Shown here piece by piece: positions 45,647-55,520 of a stretch of 64,000 bases of DNA (positions are counted from its first letter, which is position 1; each line of letters opens with the position of its first letter). Where the stretch lies: positions 1,435,030 to 1,499,029 of the forward strand of contig AP017308.1 in NCBI GenBank assembly GCA_001548435.1, given 5' to 3'. The notes under the pieces were generated by a model that saw only the letters and a program-made list of their open reading frames with translations, did no database searches and had not been told where the DNA came from. The position numbers and the translations under genes were made by a program. The DNA comes from Leptolyngbya sp. NIES-3755. GTDB taxonomy: Bacteria > Cyanobacteriota > Cyanobacteriia > Leptolyngbyales > Leptolyngbyaceae.

Positions 45647-47848
45647 ATGGCAACTAAGTTCCCAAAATTTAGTCAAGACCTTGCCCAAGATCCTACTACT
45701 CGTCGGATTTGGTACGGGATTGCCACCGCTCACGACTTTGAAAGCCACGACGGAATGACAGAAGAGAAGCTTTACCAAAAGCTTTTCGCAACTCACTTCG
45801 GTCACTTGGCAATCATCTTCTTGTGGGCATCCGGTAGTCTGTTCCACGTTGCTTGGCAAGGCAACTTCGAGCAATGGATCAAAGATCCACTCAACATTCG
45901 CCCGATCGCTCACGCGATTTGGGACCCTCAGTTCGGTAAGCCTGCGGTTGAAGCTTTTACCCAAGGCGGCGCGAACTATCCCGTCGATATTTCCTACTCT
46001 GGTCTGTATCACTGGTGGTACACGATCGGCATGAGAACGAACGGCGACCTGTATCAAGGTTCGATCTTCTTGCTGATTCTGTCGGCAGTCCTCCTGTTCG
46101 CAGGTTGGTTGCACCTCCAGCCGAAATTCCGTCCGAGCTTGGCTTGGTTCAAGAACGCTGAATCGCGTCTGAACCACCACTTGGCAGGATTGTTCGGAGT
46201 CAGTTCGCTGGCTTGGGCAGGTCACTTGATCCACGTTGCTATCCCCGAATCTCGCGGACAGCATGTGGGTTGGGACAACTTCCTCTCAACGATGCCGCAC
46301 CCGGCGGGTTTGGGACCGTTCTTCACGGGTAACTGGAGTGTGTATTCGCAAGATCCGGATACTGCTGGTCACATCTTCGGAACGGCTCAAGGATCGGGTT
46401 CCGCAATCTTGACTTTCCTCGGTGGATTCCATCCGCAAACAGAATCGCTGTGGTTGACCGACATGGCTCACCACCACTTAGCGATCGCGGTCATCTTCAT
46501 CGTGGCGGGTCACATGTACCGCACCAACTTTGGGATCGGTCACAGCATTCGGGACATTCTGAACGCTCACAAGCCACCCGCAGGTGGTTTAGGTGACGGT
46601 CACACCGGACTGTATGACACCGTAAACAACTCCTTGCACTTCCAATTGGGTCTTGCCCTGGGTGCACTGGGCACGGTGACTTCGCTGGTGGCACAACACA
46701 TGTACTCGATGCCTCCGTATGCGTTCATGGCGAAGGACTTCACCACACAAGCAGCACTGTACACTCATCACCAGTACATTGCAGGCTTCCTGATGGTTGG
46801 AGCATTCGCACACGGCGCAATCTTCTGGGTTCGTGACTACGATCCAGACCAAAACAAAAACAACGTGCTTGCACGGATTTTGGGACACAAAGAAGCAATC
46901 ATCTCGCACTTAAGCTGGGTGTCGCTGTTCTTGGGTTTCCATACCCTCGGTCTGTACGTCCACAATGACGTAGTAGTCGCTTTCGGAACTCCTGAAAAGC
47001 AAATCCTGATCGAGCCTGTGTTCGCACAGTTCATCCAAGCCTCCCACGGTAAAGCGCTGTATGGCTTCAATGCCCTACTGTCGAACGCGGACAGCATTGC
47101 ATCTAACTCAGGTGCAGCTTACCTGCCGGGTTGGCTCGATGGAATCAATAGCGGTGTAAACTCGCTGTTCTTGACGATCGGACCGGGTGACTTCTTAGTT
47201 CACCACGCGATCGCACTCGGTCTGCACACCACCACCTTGATCTTGGTTAAGGGCGCGCTGGATGCTCGTGGATCGAAACTGATGCCTGACAAGAAAGACT
47301 TCGGCTACGCATTCCCGTGCGATGGTCCGGGTCGTGGCGGTACCTGCGATATCTCCGCATGGGACTCCTTCTATCTGGCAATGTTCTGGATGTTGAATAC
47401 GATCGGTTGGGTTACGTTCTACTGGCACTGGAAGCATCTGTCGATCTGGTCTGGTAACGTCGCTCAGTTCAACGAAAGCTCGACCTATCTAATGGGTTGG
47501 CTGCGTGACTACCTCTGGCAGTATTCGGCTCCGCTGATCAACGGCTACAACCCGTATGGCATGAATAATCTGGCGGTTTGGGCTTGGATGTTCCTCTTTG
47601 GACACCTGGTCTGGGCAACTGGATTCATGTTCTTGATCTCGTGGCGTGGCTACTGGCAAGAATTGATCGAAACGCTGGTGTGGGCACATGAGCGCACTCC
47701 GTTGGCGAACTTGATTCGCTTCAAGGACAAGCCAGTTGCATTGTCGATCGTTCAAGGTCGGTTAGTCGGTTTGGTTCACTTCACGGCAGGTTATGTGCTG
47801 ACGTATGCAGCCTTCGTGATTGCTGCTACTGCCGGTAAGTTCGGTTGA
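45647..47848 (+). CDS. psaB: Photosystem I P700 apoprotein A2
   Basis: 733 residues, eleven membrane helices; partner of PsaA. Starts [20 protein letters not shown], and the FX loop [18 protein letters not shown] is intact. Cotranscribed with psaA and closed by a strong terminator. Nothing unusual is seen. Confidence 0.99.
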   Translation: MATKFPKFSQDLAQDPTTRRIWYGIATAHDFESHDGMTEEKLYQKLFATHFGHLAIIFLWASGSLFHVAWQGNFEQWIKDPLNIRPIAHAIWDPQFGKPAVEAFTQGGANYPVDISYSGLYHWWYTIGMRTNGDLYQGSIFLLILSAVLLFAGWLHLQPKFRPSLAWFKNAESRLNHHLAGLFGVSSLAWAGHLIHVAIPESRGQHVGWDNFLSTMPHPAGLGPFFTGNWSVYSQDPDTAGHIFGTAQGSGSAILTFLGGFHPQTESLWLTDMAHHHLAIAVIFIVAGHMYRTNFGIGHSIRDILNAHKPPAGGLGDGHTGLYDTVNNSLHFQLGLALGALGTVTSLVAQHMYSMPPYAFMAKDFTTQAALYTHHQYIAGFLMVGAFAHGAIFWVRDYDPDQNKNNVLARILGHKEAIISHLSWVSLFLGFHTLGLYVHNDVVVAFGTPEKQILIEPVFAQFIQASHGKALYGFNALLSNADSIASNSGAAYLPGWLDGINSGVNSLFLTIGPGDFLVHHAIALGLHTTTLILVKGALDARGSKLMPDKKDFGYAFPCDGPGRGGTCDISAWDSFYLAMFWMLNTIGWVTFYWHWKHLSIWSGNVAQFNESSTYLMGWLRDYLWQYSAPLINGYNPYGMNNLAVWAWMFLFGHLVWATGFMFLISWRGYWQELIETLVWAHERTPLANLIRFKDKPVALSIVQGRLVGLVHFTAGYVLTYAAFVIAATAGKFG

Positions 47849-47876
47849 TCGAACTGAATTGGTAAGTAACTAGGAA

Positions 47877-47905
47877 AATCCCTCGCCTTCGGGTGGGGGA
47901 TTTTT
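47877..47905 (+). terminator. Rho-independent terminator of psaAB
   Basis: AATCCCTCGCC-TTCG-GGTGGGGGATT, 11 pairs with a UUCG loop, followed by T residues. Confidence 0.92.
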
Positions 47906-47971
47906 GATTGAAGTGAAAACTGTAATCCAAGAGGGGAACACTTTCGATGTACAGTTCAAGCCCCCTTTACA

Positions 47972-48883
47972 ATGCAAGTATTTTTCATTCACGGTGTTGC
48001 AACAAAAGACGCTGCATACTCAAAACGTTTACAGCACCTTCTTCGGGAGGAATTCTCTAAGCGGGATAAGCAGCTTCCACATTTTTATGGTAGTTTCTGG
48101 GGCGCTGTTGTAAGTGACAAAGGGAAAATCTGGAACTGGGTACATCAAGATCTGAAGGAACTAAAGAAAAACTATCCACAACTGGATACTCGCGATGTCT
48201 TCAGATACCAAGAGTTTAGAGAAGACTTTATCTCTGATTTCTTTGGAGATGTTTTAACTTACTTCAATACTGATCGAGGTAGGGACGTTAGAGAGATCAT
48301 TGCAGAGCAACTTCGTAAGTTTTTACAAAGTTCACCTCAAGACGAAGAACTCCATATCATTGCTCATTCTCTCGGTACAGTTGTGCTTTGGGATGTTTTA
48401 TTTTCTGATCGCTTTCCAGCAGATGATCCAGCTTATGTAATCCGATCACTCATTCAGAATTCTGGTTCTTGTGAATTGCGTCTTAAGAGCGTTACCACGA
48501 TGGGATCTCCAATTCTGTTTTTTAATATGATGCTGGATGTACAGCCGGAGAAGATAAAAGCTTTCGTCTCTAATTACCAATCGGAAGCCCTTCGTTGGAT
48601 TAACATTCTTCATGCCTCGGACATTATTGCTTATCCGCTTCAATCTGCGATAAATGCCAAGTTGATGCCTCACTTCTTCTTCCGAGATAAGTATATTTGG
48701 GCGGATGGTAACAAAGCCGAGAGAGCCGCTCGCACTTTCGGGCAGGCGCACGCTGCAATGGGAATTGGTGTTGCTGATGCTCATAGTTCTTACTGGACAA
48801 GCCCCGGTGCTGCTCGTCTAATTACAGCCAATCTCTTAAATGATCTAAGTGAAATTGATTCCGCAAAAGTAGATACAGAATAA
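47972..48883 (+). CDS. Alpha/beta-hydrolase-like protein
   Basis: 303 residues starting MQVFFIHGVATKDAAYSKRL, with the oxyanion-type F-I-H-G start and nucleophile elbow HIIAHSLGTVVLWDVL (G-x-S-x-G with Ala in the first place). The catalytic Asp and His are probably in ILHASDII and VADAHSSYW. Such predicted lipases or esterases of the cyanobacterial accessory genome have no known substrate. Lower G+C than psaAB. No operon partner. Confidence 0.75.
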   Translation: MQVFFIHGVATKDAAYSKRLQHLLREEFSKRDKQLPHFYGSFWGAVVSDKGKIWNWVHQDLKELKKNYPQLDTRDVFRYQEFREDFISDFFGDVLTYFNTDRGRDVREIIAEQLRKFLQSSPQDEELHIIAHSLGTVVLWDVLFSDRFPADDPAYVIRSLIQNSGSCELRLKSVTTMGSPILFFNMMLDVQPEKIKAFVSNYQSEALRWINILHASDIIAYPLQSAINAKLMPHFFFRDKYIWADGNKAERAARTFGQAHAAMGIGVADAHSSYWTSPGAARLITANLLNDLSEIDSAKVDTE

Positions 48884-48974
48884 TTCAAGCTCAAGTAACG
48901 GTGATTACCAAAAGCCCTAAATCAAAAGCCTGCCAGTAATCTAGAATGTGTGAACTGAGCGGGGCAAAAGTTTT

Positions 48975-49208
48975 ATGTCAGCGATCGTCAATCTCCAAAT
49001 TCCGTTTGAATCACTGGTTAAAGCTGTTGCATCACTAAGCTTAGAAGATAAGCGAAAACTAGCCGATATTTTAGAAGATGCAATCTTTGGGGCAGAAGAG
49101 GATTTAGAAAACGATCCAGAAGTTTTGGCTGAAGTGGAAGAAGCTCGAAAGAATTATCAGGAAGGTAACTATCGAACGATTCAGGAATATATTGCTTCTA
49201 AGTTGTGA
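48975..49208 (+). CDS. Antitoxin-like small protein, orphan
   Basis: 77 residues, VNLQIPFESLVKAVASLSLE then DKRKLADILEDAIFGAEEDL and an acidic tail with EARKNYQEGNYRTIQEYIAS. This resembles antitoxins or small regulators commonly paired with RelE/ParE toxins in cyanobacteria, but no toxin gene follows on this strand. The convergent RelE-like gene ends 1 bp away. Confidence 0.6.
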   Translation: MSAIVNLQIPFESLVKAVASLSLEDKRKLADILEDAIFGAEEDLENDPEVLAEVEEARKNYQEGNYRTIQEYIASKL

Positions 49209-49209
49209 A

Positions 49210-49503
49210 CTAGCGATCGTGATAAACTTCCCGTCGATGAGCAATCAAAAGAACGATCACAACTTCTCGCATTTCATCTGAATGACCATCACTTGAAATT
49301 TCATCAATTCTATAAATTACACGGTAATCACCCACTCGATAGCGGAAACAGCCCTCATAGTTCCCTTTCATCGCTTTAACATTTGAAAGACTGTAAGGGT
49401 CTTGCCTCAGTTGATCAAAACACTGGTTTAGGCGACGAACGAGCGAAGCATCTGCGTTTTCGTAAAATTTTTGCGCTTTGCGGGTCAGTTCAAGCTCATA
49501 CAT
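49210..49503 (-). CDS. RelE/ParE-family toxin
   Basis: 97 residues starting MYELELTRKAQKFYENADAS. The core YRVGDYRVIYRIDE and the final VVIVLLIAHRREVYH are typical of RelE/ParE toxins (mRNA interferase or gyrase inhibitor fold). I use the ATG at 49503; longer forms read into the antitoxin gene. It overlaps the antitoxin gene by 8 bases. Confidence 0.9.
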   Translation of the reverse strand: MYELELTRKAQKFYENADASLVRRLNQCFDQLRQDPYSLSNVKAMKGNYEGCFRYRVGDYRVIYRIDEISSDGHSDEMREVVIVLLIAHRREVYHDR

Positions 49504-49738
49504 CGCGGCGAATTGCATCAAAAGAAACGACTTCGCCAGCATCAGCCTCTCGTATGGCTTCACGCAATTCTTCTTCAAACCCAGGAATACTCAGTAACTC
49601 CTCAGTGGCTTCGTTCTCCTCACGTTCTTGTAGGTACGCAAGAAAATCATTGGCAACTCGCAACCGCTCTGGTGATAGCTGATGTAACCGTTTCTCTGCT
49701 TGACGAAGTAAATCAAGATCTTCTGCACTCAAGTTCAT
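49496..49738 (-). CDS. Antitoxin of the RelE-like pair
   Basis: 80 residues, MNLSAEDLDLLRQAEKRLHQ, LSPERLRVANDFLAYLQERE and the acidic tail TEELLSIPGFEEELREAIRE that would cover the toxin. The helical, acidic make-up and the overlap with the toxin gene define the role; the DNA-binding fold is not obvious. Confidence 0.8.
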   Translation of the reverse strand: MNLSAEDLDLLRQAEKRLHQLSPERLRVANDFLAYLQEREENEATEELLSIPGFEEELREAIREADAGEVVSFDAIRRDV

Positions 49739-49897
49739 AAATTGGTGTTGTGATTGGGTTCCTAAGATTATTGTGTATCAGATTGAGAAATGTCGATCGC
49801 GCTCTAAACCAAGAATTTTCTCCTCAATGTCAGCTAAATCACCTGACAAAATTAGAACCCTCGTGTACAACTGCACAAATGCTTGAGGGTTCATCCG

Positions 49898-50884
49898 ATG
49901 ATTCAGAATAGTTTCAAGGTTGGAACGTTTAACGTCTACAATCTGTCGCTGGCAAATGTTCCGTTCTATAACAAGAAATACAGCGAAGCCGTTTATGCTA
50001 AGAAAATTCGCTGGATCGGGCATCAGCTTGATTTTATGAAAGCCGATGTTGTGGGATTTCAGGAAGTTTGGCAGCAGCAAGCGCTTCAAGACGCGATCGA
50101 CCAAAGCGAATTTCTCAAAGATGCCAAAATCGTCATCGCCAAAGAACAAACGAATACGCCATCAGTCGCGATCGCATCTCGTTTCCCAATCATCAGCCAT
50201 GAAGCGATCGCTGATTTTCCAGAAGCCGCATTGCTCAAAATTGAAGGCGAAGAGTTAGCGCTAAAACAGTTCTCGCGTCCAGTGTTGTGTGTGCGGGTGG
50301 AACTTCGGGAAGGCGTGGAATGTACGTTCGTGGTGGCGCATTTGAAGTCGAAGCGACCGGATTTGGCGGAAGGGGCTGATCCGAATGATCCACTTGAGCA
50401 AGCCAAGGGACAAGTTCGATCGCTGATTCGTCGATCGGCAGAAGCGGTGGCACTTCGATCAATTCTGCTCAATCTGATGCAAGGGAACAATCATCCGGTG
50501 ATTGCAATGGGCGATCTCAATGATGGTAGTCTGACGGTGACGACGCGATTAATTTCAGGGGAGCCACCGTTTAGAAGATTGCCGATCGAGCGTAAGAAAG
50601 CAATTTGGGATGTGTTGCTCTATCACGTTAAAGATATTCAAGCACGTCAAAGCTATGGAGATTTTTACTATACATACATTCACAATGGGCATTACGACAG
50701 CCTGGATCACATTTTGGTCAGTCAAGAATTTGTTGAGCAGAATCCGAATCGAGTGGGTCGAGTGGGTTATGTTTCGGTATTTAATGACCATTTGATCGAT
50801 GAAACGCTGACTAGAAATGAGGTAGAAGATTGGCAATCGGATCATGGTCAGGTTGTTGCTTCGATCGAATTTGAGAAGCCGTAA
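49898..50884 (+). CDS. Endonuclease/exonuclease/phosphatase (EEP) family protein
   Basis: 328 residues. Motifs: KVGTFNVYNLSLANVPF (Asn), VVGFQEVWQQ (metal Glu), VVAHLKSKRPDL, VIAMGDLNDGSL (Asp-x-Asn) and the final QSDHGQVVASIEF (Asp-His). This is the DNase I-like metal-dependent fold that cuts phosphodiesters in nucleic acids or lipids. ATG at 49898 follows a GAGGG ribosome site. Soluble; target unknown. Confidence 0.92.
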   Translation: MIQNSFKVGTFNVYNLSLANVPFYNKKYSEAVYAKKIRWIGHQLDFMKADVVGFQEVWQQQALQDAIDQSEFLKDAKIVIAKEQTNTPSVAIASRFPIISHEAIADFPEAALLKIEGEELALKQFSRPVLCVRVELREGVECTFVVAHLKSKRPDLAEGADPNDPLEQAKGQVRSLIRRSAEAVALRSILLNLMQGNNHPVIAMGDLNDGSLTVTTRLISGEPPFRRLPIERKKAIWDVLLYHVKDIQARQSYGDFYYTYIHNGHYDSLDHILVSQEFVEQNPNRVGRVGYVSVFNDHLIDETLTRNEVEDWQSDHGQVVASIEFEKP

Positions 50885-51007
50885 TCTTGAGTTGGGAGAG
50901 TGCGATCAACAAGCTACAGACATCCTGCACGAATCGAAAATAACTGCCGAATTCTATTTGCCAAAGCGATCTTGCAGTGTGGTACTCTTCAAATCAATTT
51001 AAACGTG

Positions 51008-51033
51008 AAAAAGCCCCCCATTGCTGGAGGGCT
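51008..51033 (-). terminator. Rho-independent terminator of psbA
   Basis: Minus strand: GCCCTCC-AGCAAT-GGGGGGC followed by TTTTT, 27 bp after the psbA stop. Confidence 0.9.
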
Positions 51034-51059
51034 TCGTCGCTCAGTCAATCAGTCGAGCA

Positions 51060-52142
51060 TTAACCGTTGATTGCAGGTGCAGACAGCGCCACAGGTGCAG
51101 CTTCGCCAGCAGCCAAGTCGAGCGGGAAGTTGTGAGCGTTGCGCTCGTGCATCACCTCCATACCCAGGTTCGCACGGTTGATCACGTCAGACCAGGTGCT
51201 GACCACACGTCCTTGCGAGTCGATGATCGATTGGTTGAAGTTGAATCCGTTCAGGTTGAACGCCATCGTGGACACACCCAATGCGGTGAACCAGATGCCG
51301 ACGACGGGCCATGCTCCCAAGAAGAAGTGCAGGGCACGAGAGTTGTTAAACGAGGCGTATTGGAAGATCAACCGTCCGAAGTAGCCGTGGGCTGCAACGA
51401 TGTTGTAGGTTTCTTCTTCCTGTCCGAACTTGTAACCGTAGTTTTGGCTCTCAACTTCGGTGGTCTCACGCACCAACGAGGAGGTGACCAACGAACCGTG
51501 CATTGCACTGAACAAGCTGCCACCGAAGACTCCGGCAACGCCCAGCATGTGGAACGGGTGCATCAAGATGTTGTGCTCGGCTTGGAACACCAACATGAAG
51601 TTGAAGGTTCCAGAGATACCCAAAGGCATTCCGTCCGAGAACGATCCTTGTCCAATCGGGTAGATCAAGAAGACTGCGGTTGCTGCTGCAACAGGGGCAG
51701 AGTAGGCAACGCAGATCCAAGGACGCATTCCCAAGCGGTAGGAGAGTTCCCATTCCCGTCCCATGTAGCAGAAGACACCGATCAAGAAGTGGAATACAAC
51801 GAGTTGGTAGGGACCGCCGTTGTACAGCCACTCATCGAGTGATGCGGCTTCCCAGATTGGGTAGAAGTGCAAGCCGATCGCGTTCGACGAGGGAACGACT
51901 GCACCGGAGATGATGTTGTTGCCGAACATCAACGAACCAGCTACGGGTTCGCGGATGCCGTCGATGTCAACGGGAGGTGCTGCGATGAATGCAACGATGT
52001 AGCAGATGGTGGCAGCGAGCAAGGTCGGGATCATCAATACGCCGAACCAGCCTACGTACAGGCGGTTGTCGGTCGAGGTGACCCAGTTGCAGAACTGCGC
52101 CCACAGGTTGGCGCTCTCGCGTCTCTGTAAGGTGGTTGTCAT
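51060..52142 (-). CDS. psbA: Photosystem II D1 protein
   Basis: 360 residues from [20 protein letters not shown]; reaction-centre subunit that binds P680, pheophytin, QB and Mn ligands. Residue 130 is Glu ([11 protein letters not shown]), the form linked to high-light D1. His215 and the QB pocket region, [20 protein letters not shown], and Mn ligands near the C-terminus ([12 protein letters not shown]) are normal; a 16-residue extension after Ala344 is removed on maturation. The frame is open 16 codons farther upstream but homology starts here. Confidence 0.99.
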   Translation of the reverse strand: MTTTLQRRESANLWAQFCNWVTSTDNRLYVGWFGVLMIPTLLAATICYIVAFIAAPPVDIDGIREPVAGSLMFGNNIISGAVVPSSNAIGLHFYPIWEAASLDEWLYNGGPYQLVVFHFLIGVFCYMGREWELSYRLGMRPWICVAYSAPVAAATAVFLIYPIGQGSFSDGMPLGISGTFNFMLVFQAEHNILMHPFHMLGVAGVFGGSLFSAMHGSLVTSSLVRETTEVESQNYGYKFGQEEETYNIVAAHGYFGRLIFQYASFNNSRALHFFLGAWPVVGIWFTALGVSTMAFNLNGFNFNQSIIDSQGRVVSTWSDVINRANLGMEVMHERNAHNFPLDLAAGEAAPVALSAPAING

Positions 52143-52197
52143 GGTTGGATAATTACTGTTTGAAGGAATGATGTATGTGGTGTTAACCACACTTTAC

Positions 52198-52236
52198 ATA
52201 TTACGGGGAAGATTTCGATTTGTAAAGCGTTTTAAC
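52198..52236 (-). promoter_or_regulatory. psbA promoter with HLR1-like site
   Basis: Minus strand: GTTAAAAC-GC-TTTACAAA (52236-52219) matches the RpaB HLR1 repeat at 6/8 and 8/8 bases; the TTTACA inside also serves as -35, followed 17 bp later by -10 TAATAT (52203-52198). A start near 52190 gives a leader of about 48 nt, usual for psbA. Confidence 0.65.
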
Positions 52237-52271
52237 AAACTTTTCAGGATTCTCTGTCTAAAGGGATAGGG

Positions 52272-52991
52272 TTACAGTTCTAAACGGATTTCGGCTCGAT
52301 CGATATTCTCTCTCGTCCATTGGGAGAAAAGCTCTTGAAGAATTTGAGCGCGAAGAGTTTTGGTTAACTCAGGCTGGATCAGGGATTTAACGAAAATGAG
52401 AACGGGTGAAATTGGGCTGAGTACGGTTGGGGGTACGGTTGGGAAAATACTGGAAGCGAGGTCTTAAGGAAGACGCGATCGCGTAAAAATCCCCCAATAT
52501 CCGTTTCGTCTCCGATTCTTATCTGACCCGAATCGTTGCACAACTTCATGAAAAGTCATATCTCTTGCTGCGATCCCTTTGTACATTTCTTGGGCAATTC
52601 TCAGATTCGGCAGCGTGACTTTGTAAAGAACGGCTTGGATATAGTTGGCGACGTTTTCGTAGAAATGCGTTTCGATTTGTCGATCGAATAGACAATAAGA
52701 CAATTTTGCTTGAAGCGTTTCGGCATAGATGAACGCTTCAAATTCCTCGATCGTTAAGCGATATTTCTCAAGTCGAGTGAGGGTAGCTTCAGCACTCGAA
52801 AGATTGTGTTTTAGGCGGAAGGCATCGGCGGCTTGTTGGAGTTCGATCAGATCAACTTGGATGCCAGAGCGAGTAGAAGCTGTATTGACTAACTAGCGAG
52901 TGACGATCGCATCAATGATTTCTGGAAGTTTGAGGGAGAGTTTGACTTGCTGGACAATATCATTCGGAAACACAGGGAACAGGTCAGACAT
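52272..52991 (-). pseudogene. Peptidylprolyl-isomerase-like gene with two in-frame stops
   Basis: 240 codons in one unbroken frame from ATG (52991) to TAA (52272), interrupted only by TAG at 52895-52893 and TAA at 52466-52464. The protein would be MSDLFPVFPNDIVQQVKLSL, VDLIELQQAADAFRLKHNLS, AAR-DMTFHEVVQRFGSD, NGYWGIFTRSRLP and LTKTLRAQILQELFSQWTRE. This is the cyanobacterial parvulin/SurA-like isomerase family that often sits beside C39-peptidase ABC exporters of leader peptides. Each stop differs from a Gln codon (CAG, CAA) by one C-to-T change. Probably a recent pseudogene. Confidence 0.85.
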
Positions 52992-53180
52992 TCTGAGAAT
53001 CAAGTCGTCGAGATAAGGTGAATAAAAATTTGGAAGATGTAGAAATCGCTTCAGTTCCTTGAAGGTGAGAACTTTATTAATCTAGGGCGTAACTTGAGAA
53101 ATTGATAAAGAGATAGGGAGACGTTCTAGACCTATCTATGGAATGAGATTTACGATCGCATTCCCATACAAGGAGCAATC

Positions 53181-54155
53181 ATGTTTGCTTTCTTTCGGTC
53201 TGCGATTGGTATTCTCGGCTGGAGCTATCTGGGTAGTCTTTTACTTTGGTTTGGGTTGCGGCTTCTGTTTTTTGATCGCTTTTGGTGGTTGGCGCTGCTC
53301 AATACGTTTGCGCCTTATCTGTTTTTGCCGATCGTGATTCTGTTGCCGCTTGCATTCTGGAGTCGAAAGAGACGGTTGCTGATGGGGCTTGTTCTGAGCT
53401 GTCTATTATTTGTTGTGCTATTTCCGCCCAGATTGAATTTTCCTACAGCAGCACGACGAGACACAGTGCTTAGGCTGATGACCTTTAATCTGTTGTGGAG
53501 CAATCAGGACTATCCGAAAATTACTCAGATGGTTCGGAAGATGGATGCTGATGTGATTGGACTGCAAGAGTTACAACCGAAAGAACTTCCGAATCTGTTG
53601 AAAGCAATTTCGCCGATTTATCCTTATCATGCGATTCATCCAGTCGATCGATTTCATACCGTTGCATTGTTTAGTCGCTTACCGATCGAGTCTGTCAAGC
53701 CGCTGCCTTTTCCACCGATCAAGCGAGGATTACAAGCAATGGTTCGATATGGCGATCGGCGGATTAATGTTGTAGTGACGCATCTTACGCCAAATAATAT
53801 TCCGCTGAATCAATTGGTGGCTGAAACTACCGATCGATACACTCGCAGAGCCGCAGAAACGGAGTTTTTGAAGAAGTTTGTGCCAGAACAATCATTGCCG
53901 ACAGTAATGTTATGTGATTGCAATATGACAGATAGTTCTGAAACTTATGATGAATTGCGAAAAGTGTTGCAAGATAGCTTTCAGGAACGAGGACAGGGCA
54001 CGGGACATACCTTAGTGAGTAACATTGTGCCCTTTGCAGTCCAACGATTAGACTATGTTTGGCACACGGGTGAACTACAGTCGATCGAATCTTTTGTCGG
54101 AACGGATGGCGGTTCTGATCATCTTCCAGTGATTGCTAGTTTTCGAGTTCCCTAA
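53181..54155 (+). CDS. Membrane-anchored EEP-family phosphatase/nuclease
   Basis: 324 residues. Three N-terminal membrane helices (to ~75) are followed by an EEP domain: LMTFNLLWSNQDYPKI, DVIGLQELQP, VVVTHLTPNN, VMLCDCNMTDSSETYD and DGGSDHLPVIASF. The catalytic Asn, Glu, Asp-x-Asn and Asp-His are all present. The domain faces the outer side if the helices insert as usual. Paralogous in fold, not in detail, to the soluble EEP gene at 49.9 kb. Role unknown. Confidence 0.9.
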   Translation: MFAFFRSAIGILGWSYLGSLLLWFGLRLLFFDRFWWLALLNTFAPYLFLPIVILLPLAFWSRKRRLLMGLVLSCLLFVVLFPPRLNFPTAARRDTVLRLMTFNLLWSNQDYPKITQMVRKMDADVIGLQELQPKELPNLLKAISPIYPYHAIHPVDRFHTVALFSRLPIESVKPLPFPPIKRGLQAMVRYGDRRINVVVTHLTPNNIPLNQLVAETTDRYTRRAAETEFLKKFVPEQSLPTVMLCDCNMTDSSETYDELRKVLQDSFQERGQGTGHTLVSNIVPFAVQRLDYVWHTGELQSIESFVGTDGGSDHLPVIASFRVP

Positions 54156-54284
54156 AGGTTGACTTCAGCCGTTGTAGTTTGTCTGGGTGTGAGTTAGTTT
54201 GCTATAGGCTTTGTTGAATCACAGTAAGACATGCTAGGAGGGAACATCAAGCGAATCTCCCAAATGCGGAGGATTCACGGAAGA

Positions 54285-54599
54285 CTAGCCTTTGGACGAA
54301 TTCAGATCGTCGGTCGTAACACTGAATCGCTTAAGGTTAATCCGGGCGCGGGTTGAAAGCCCCATCTGTTTGAGTAATCGATTGATATGTCGATCGCTAA
54401 TGGCGACTCCAGTTTCTTGTAGTAGATGTTTCCGCAGCCAGTGGGCTGTCCAACGCTCAAACGGGTAGCCAAACTGTTTCGGACTATGACTGACCAGTTC
54501 TTTTAACCGAGCGAGATAGTCATCGTTAATCGTTTTGGGTCTTCCCACAGGTTGACCGCTCCATTCATCCTGTGCAAATTGCTTCGTAGTCTTGGTCAT
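54285..54599 (-). mobile_element. IS630-family transposase fragment (winged HTH part)
   Basis: 104 residues with the HTH_33 winged-helix pattern: FGYPFERWTAHWLRKHLLQ, then SDRHINRLLKQMGLSTRA. The DDE catalytic half is missing and the first HTH is not complete, so this is a remnant or a stand-alone HTH protein derived from a transposase. About 64 bp downstream lies GGCTTTGTTGAATCA (54207-54221), which looks like an IS end. Confidence 0.7.
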
Positions 54600-54891
54600 G
54601 GAACACACTCCCTAACAGATAGAGGGGCGATCGTTTGGTAGAAGCTCGATCGCCTTTTGTTAGGTAGAATCACCCGTTTCTGATGTTATTAAACGCGATT
54701 AATGCCCTAAATTGAAAGGTTGAAAATACTATCTTTTTGTCCAAAATTATGTCCGAAAAAGCACTTTCAGGAGATTGATTATCTGAAACTGCATCGCTAA
54801 CAATTGCGATATCGGTAGACGCAAGACGTGATTTCTTAACCTATCGATAACTTACTAAATCCCATTACACTTTGCAAGTGAGAGTGTTACT

Positions 54892-55062
54892 ATGACTCAG
54901 ATTTCAATTTCAAATCTTTCTGATGGTTCTGCTCTGTTGAATGATTCAGAAAGTTTCTTGATGGACTTGTCGGATGCCGAATTGCAAATTTCTGGCGGCG
55001 GTTGCTATGGCGGCAAGAGTGGCAAGAGCGACAAAGGTAGCAGCGGTTGTTTCTGTCATTAA
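54892..55062 (+). CDS. Double-glycine leader peptide, RiPP-precursor-like
   Basis: 56 residues: leader MTQISISNLSDGSALLNDSE, SFLMDLSDAELQISGG, then a core beginning at the G-G site with GCYGGKSGKSDKGSSGCFCH. Acidic, hydrophobic leader with L-x-x-x-L spacing before G-G and a small core rich in Gly, Lys, Ser (four) and Cys (three) fit an exported, modified peptide. A strong terminator follows directly. The next gene is the stub of an APH-like kinase, which in class V lanthipeptide clusters helps to dehydrate Ser. Chemistry of the product is inference. Confidence 0.7.
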   Translation: MTQISISNLSDGSALLNDSESFLMDLSDAELQISGGGCYGGKSGKSDKGSSGCFCH

Positions 55063-55117
55063 TCTTCGCTCATTGAGAGCCAAATTCGGTTTCTCTACTG
55101 GAACTAGATCTAGTTGG

Positions 55118-55161
55118 AAAAAAGGGTTTTCAATTGCGATATCCAGCTGGAAACCCTTTTT
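55118..55161 (+). terminator. Terminator/attenuator between leader peptide and kinase stub
   Basis: AAAAAGGGTTTTC pairs with GGAAACCCTTTTT over an 17-base loop, ending in T residues. Such partial terminators keep peptide transcripts in excess over the enzymes downstream. Confidence 0.8.
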
Positions 55162-55196
55162 ATGAAATAGAAAAGTAATCTTAAGTTTTCAAGATT

Positions 55197-55520
55197 ATGC
55201 CTTTTTTACTAAGCACTCAAAATGTTTTGGCTTATTTAAATGAGCGCAAGATTTCTAATGCAAATTCTGATTTTCTCTTGAAGATTCAACCAAAATCAGG
55301 CAAGAATTTTAACTTATTAGTTCAGTTTAAAGATCGAACTGCTTTTCTGGTGAAGCAAGAGCAGCATAATTTAATTGGAAACACAGATCAAGAGTTTCGA
55401 CGTGAATGGTGTTTGCAAAAAATGTTAGCTACATTTCCCGAACTGTGTTGTCTGAGAAAATGGTTAGTTGAACCGATCGATATTGATCTCGATCGCTGCA
55501 ATTTGCAGGTGCAATTTTAA
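55197..55520 (+). pseudogene. 5' stub of an APH-like phosphotransferase gene
   Basis: 107 residues, MPFLLSTQNVLAYLNERKIS and KNFNLLVQFKDRTAFLVKQE, then EFRREWCLQKMLATFPEL. This matches in pattern the N-lobe of cyanobacterial phosphotransferases (APH fold) of ~350 residues with the Lys of the ATP site in FLVKQE. The catalytic loop and the rest are missing, so the gene is broken. It lies directly behind the leader peptide gene and its terminator. Confidence 0.65.

Noticed and set aside
43866-47755. Long open frames antisense to psaA and psaB
   Set aside because: They mirror the strong codon bias of the highly expressed photosystem genes and carry no ribosome sites.
51021-51842. 273-codon frame antisense to psbA
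   Set aside because: Shadow of psbA codon bias; composition (His, Gln, Val, Arg rich) is not that of a real protein.
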